Shown here piece by piece: positions 4,322 to 5,014 of a stretch of 5,014 nucleotides of DNA. Position numbers and translations under genes: made by a program. Under the pieces are notes generated by a model. The model saw nothing but the letters and a program-made list of their open reading frames with translations, did no database searches and had not been told where the DNA came from. How positions within the stretch are numbered: the stretch's first letter is position 1; each line of letters starts with the position of its first letter. This stretch comes from Planctomycetota bacterium (GTDB lineage: Bacteria; Planctomycetota; Phycisphaerae; Phycisphaerales; SM1A02), in contig JADFGE010000250.1 of NCBI GenBank assembly GCA_022567855.1, positions 1-5,014 on the forward strand, in the 5' to 3' direction.

Positions 4322-4975
4322 CTAGCCTCTGCGGCGGGTCCACACGGCTGCACCTTCGGAGCCGTGGTCGGCGATGTAACTCAGCGCGTTGGTGAAGTGT
4401 TGTTGATCGCCGATGGGTGCGAAGTCGGGGCTGGCCGCCCAGAGGCCGCCGGGTTGGCAGATGGACGTGTAGCACAAAGCCCGGGGACTCCCGTCCCCGG
4501 GAACGATGAGGTCCGTAACGTAACGCTTGACCGTGTGTGATGTGAAGCTCAGTGATTTACCGACCAAGTAGCGCGGCCGTGCGTCCAACCCGTCTTTGCG
4601 CTGATGCGCATCACAAAGCCCAGCCACTCCCGTGGCCGGGATGTTCTCCCCAAATTGCGCCAGTACATGCGCGTGTTTTGCGGCCACGGCAATAATCGCG
4701 ATGGTAACGCCGTAGTGTTGCAGCGCATCGCGCAGGGTTTTCATCACCGTCGCGCGAATCTCAGCCGGGAGGACGATCGGCCGGCGCTTCATGCTCTTGG
4801 TTGCCGCGCGATGAAGGGTGTCGTATTTGCCCGGCGGTGGGGGGTTCGTGTAATCGCCGTCAACGTGCTCACGATGATGGCGACTTCGCCAACCGCGCCC
4901 GTCGCCGGGCAGCCACGCGCCGTAGGTGCTCACCGTCACGTGATACCAGTCGTTCCACGGTCCGGATGATGGCAT
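4322..4975 (-). CDS. IS200-like / REP-associated tyrosine transposase (RAYT) homologue
   Basis: 217 residues from the ATG at 4975. The same frame stays open to the window edge (upstream residues read EFATHGPWPDNPN), so the true start may lie outside. Features are WYHVTVSTYGAWLPGDGRGW (10-29), RHHREHVDGDYTNPPPPGKY (32-51), a helix-rich region, and the HUH metal-binding motif AAKHAHVLAQF with His101 and His103. The C-terminal GGLWAASPDFAPIGDQ...YIADHGSEGAAVW is typical of this family's end. Y1/HUH enzymes cut and join single-stranded DNA at hairpins; RAYTs are linked to REP palindromes. The catalytic Tyr is uncertain: Tyr136 and Tyr152 are candidates. Two stretches (about 112-131 and 155-175) break the expected spacing between the HUH motif and the C-terminal block, and they coincide with two hairpin repeats. 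The gene converges on the pilin gene with a 19-bp gap. No terminator is visible between them. Confidence 0.75.
   Translation of the reverse strand: MPSSGPWNDWYHVTVSTYGAWLPGDGRGWRSRHHREHVDGDYTNPPPPGKYDTLHRAATKSMKRRPIVLPAEIRATVMKTLRDALQHYGVTIAIIAVAAKHAHVLAQFGENIPATGVAGLCDAHQRKDGLDARPRYLVGKSLSFTSHTVKRYVTDLIVPGDGSPRALCYTSICQPGGLWAASPDFAPIGDQQHFTNALSYIADHGSEGAAVWTRRRG
4473..4502 (+). repeat. REP-like hairpin element, copy A
   Basis: A 30-base element inside the transposase gene. It starts CACAAAGCCC (4473-4482) and forms a perfect 9-bp stem, CCCGGGGAC (4480-4488) with GTCCCCGGG (4493-4501), around the loop TCCC (4489-4492). It is directly preceded by GTAG (4469-4472), the tetranucleotide found beside classical REP hairpins, though a chance match is possible. 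In the gene's frame it encodes residues 158-168 (VPGDGSPRALC). Confidence 0.7.
4602..4613. other. 12-bp palindrome overlapping the edge of copy B
   Basis: TGATGCGCATCA is a perfect inverted repeat that shares its last two bases with the head of the copy B hairpin. No similar palindrome flanks copy A. It could be an insertion-site or element-boundary feature, or chance. Confidence 0.35.
4612..4641 (+). repeat. REP-like hairpin element, copy B
   Basis: Second copy in the same orientation, 139 bases from copy A start to start, identical at 25 of 30 positions. It has the same head CACAAAGCCC (4612-4621), the same loop TCCC (4628-4631) and the same GGGA end. Of the five differences, four form two compensatory base-pair swaps (GG/CC in A, CC/GG in B); the fifth gives one A-C mismatch (4622/4637). 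It encodes residues 112-122 (IPATGVAGLCD), in a different codon phase from copy A. Confidence 0.7.
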
Positions 4976-5014
4976 GTTGGGATTGTCTGGCCAAGGACCA
5001 TGAGTTGCAAACTC

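Noticed and set aside
4193..4969. Plus-strand open frames opposite the transposase (4193-4540 and 4604-4969)
   Set aside because: They are complements of the RAYT gene, whose minus-strand reading carries clear family motifs.

Overview
This GC-rich window looks like chromosomal DNA of a planctomycete or a close relative. That is a family-level impression: the tandem-repeat protein with Trp-Pro and Gly-Gly-(Ser/Thr) signatures, the stand-alone GspG-like pseudopilin and the IS200-like/RAYT protein beginning WYHVTVSTYGAWLPGD all resemble proteins I associate with Planctomycetes. No rRNA, tRNA or CRISPR array is visible.

Left part (1-1056, + strand): a tight run of very small genes. It holds the C-terminal end of an HNH endonuclease that enters from the left edge, two cysteine-rich zinc-ribbon-like proteins joined by an ATGA overlap, and a 38-residue basic protein behind a strong Shine-Dalgarno. 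The density, gene size and HNH domain are phage-like or mobile-element-like. A nested hairpin (1087-1135) and a possible extended -10 box (1041-1049) separate this run from the next gene.

Centre (1184-3518, + strand): a 302-residue protein made almost wholly of four ~60-residue repeats, probably a modular DNA-binding or homing-endonuclease-associated protein. Next come an acidic, Cys- and Trp-free protein of unknown function and a small lipoprotein with an extreme Lys/Arg-Gly tail, which ends in a good intrinsic terminator (3569-3599).

Right part (3519-5014): a short intergenic region with an orphan coding-like stretch and a 12-bp GC palindrome, then a type II secretion/type IV pilus-like pseudopilin (+). 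Converging on it, with a 19-bp gap, is an IS200-like/REP-associated transposase (RAYT) gene (-) whose frame stays open to the right edge.

The most interesting signal lies inside the RAYT gene. Two 30-nt copies of a hairpin element share the same head, loop and tail, but two base pairs of the stem are swapped in a compensatory way (GG/CC versus CC/GG). These look like REP-type palindromes inserted in frame into the coding sequence of their presumed mobilising enzyme.
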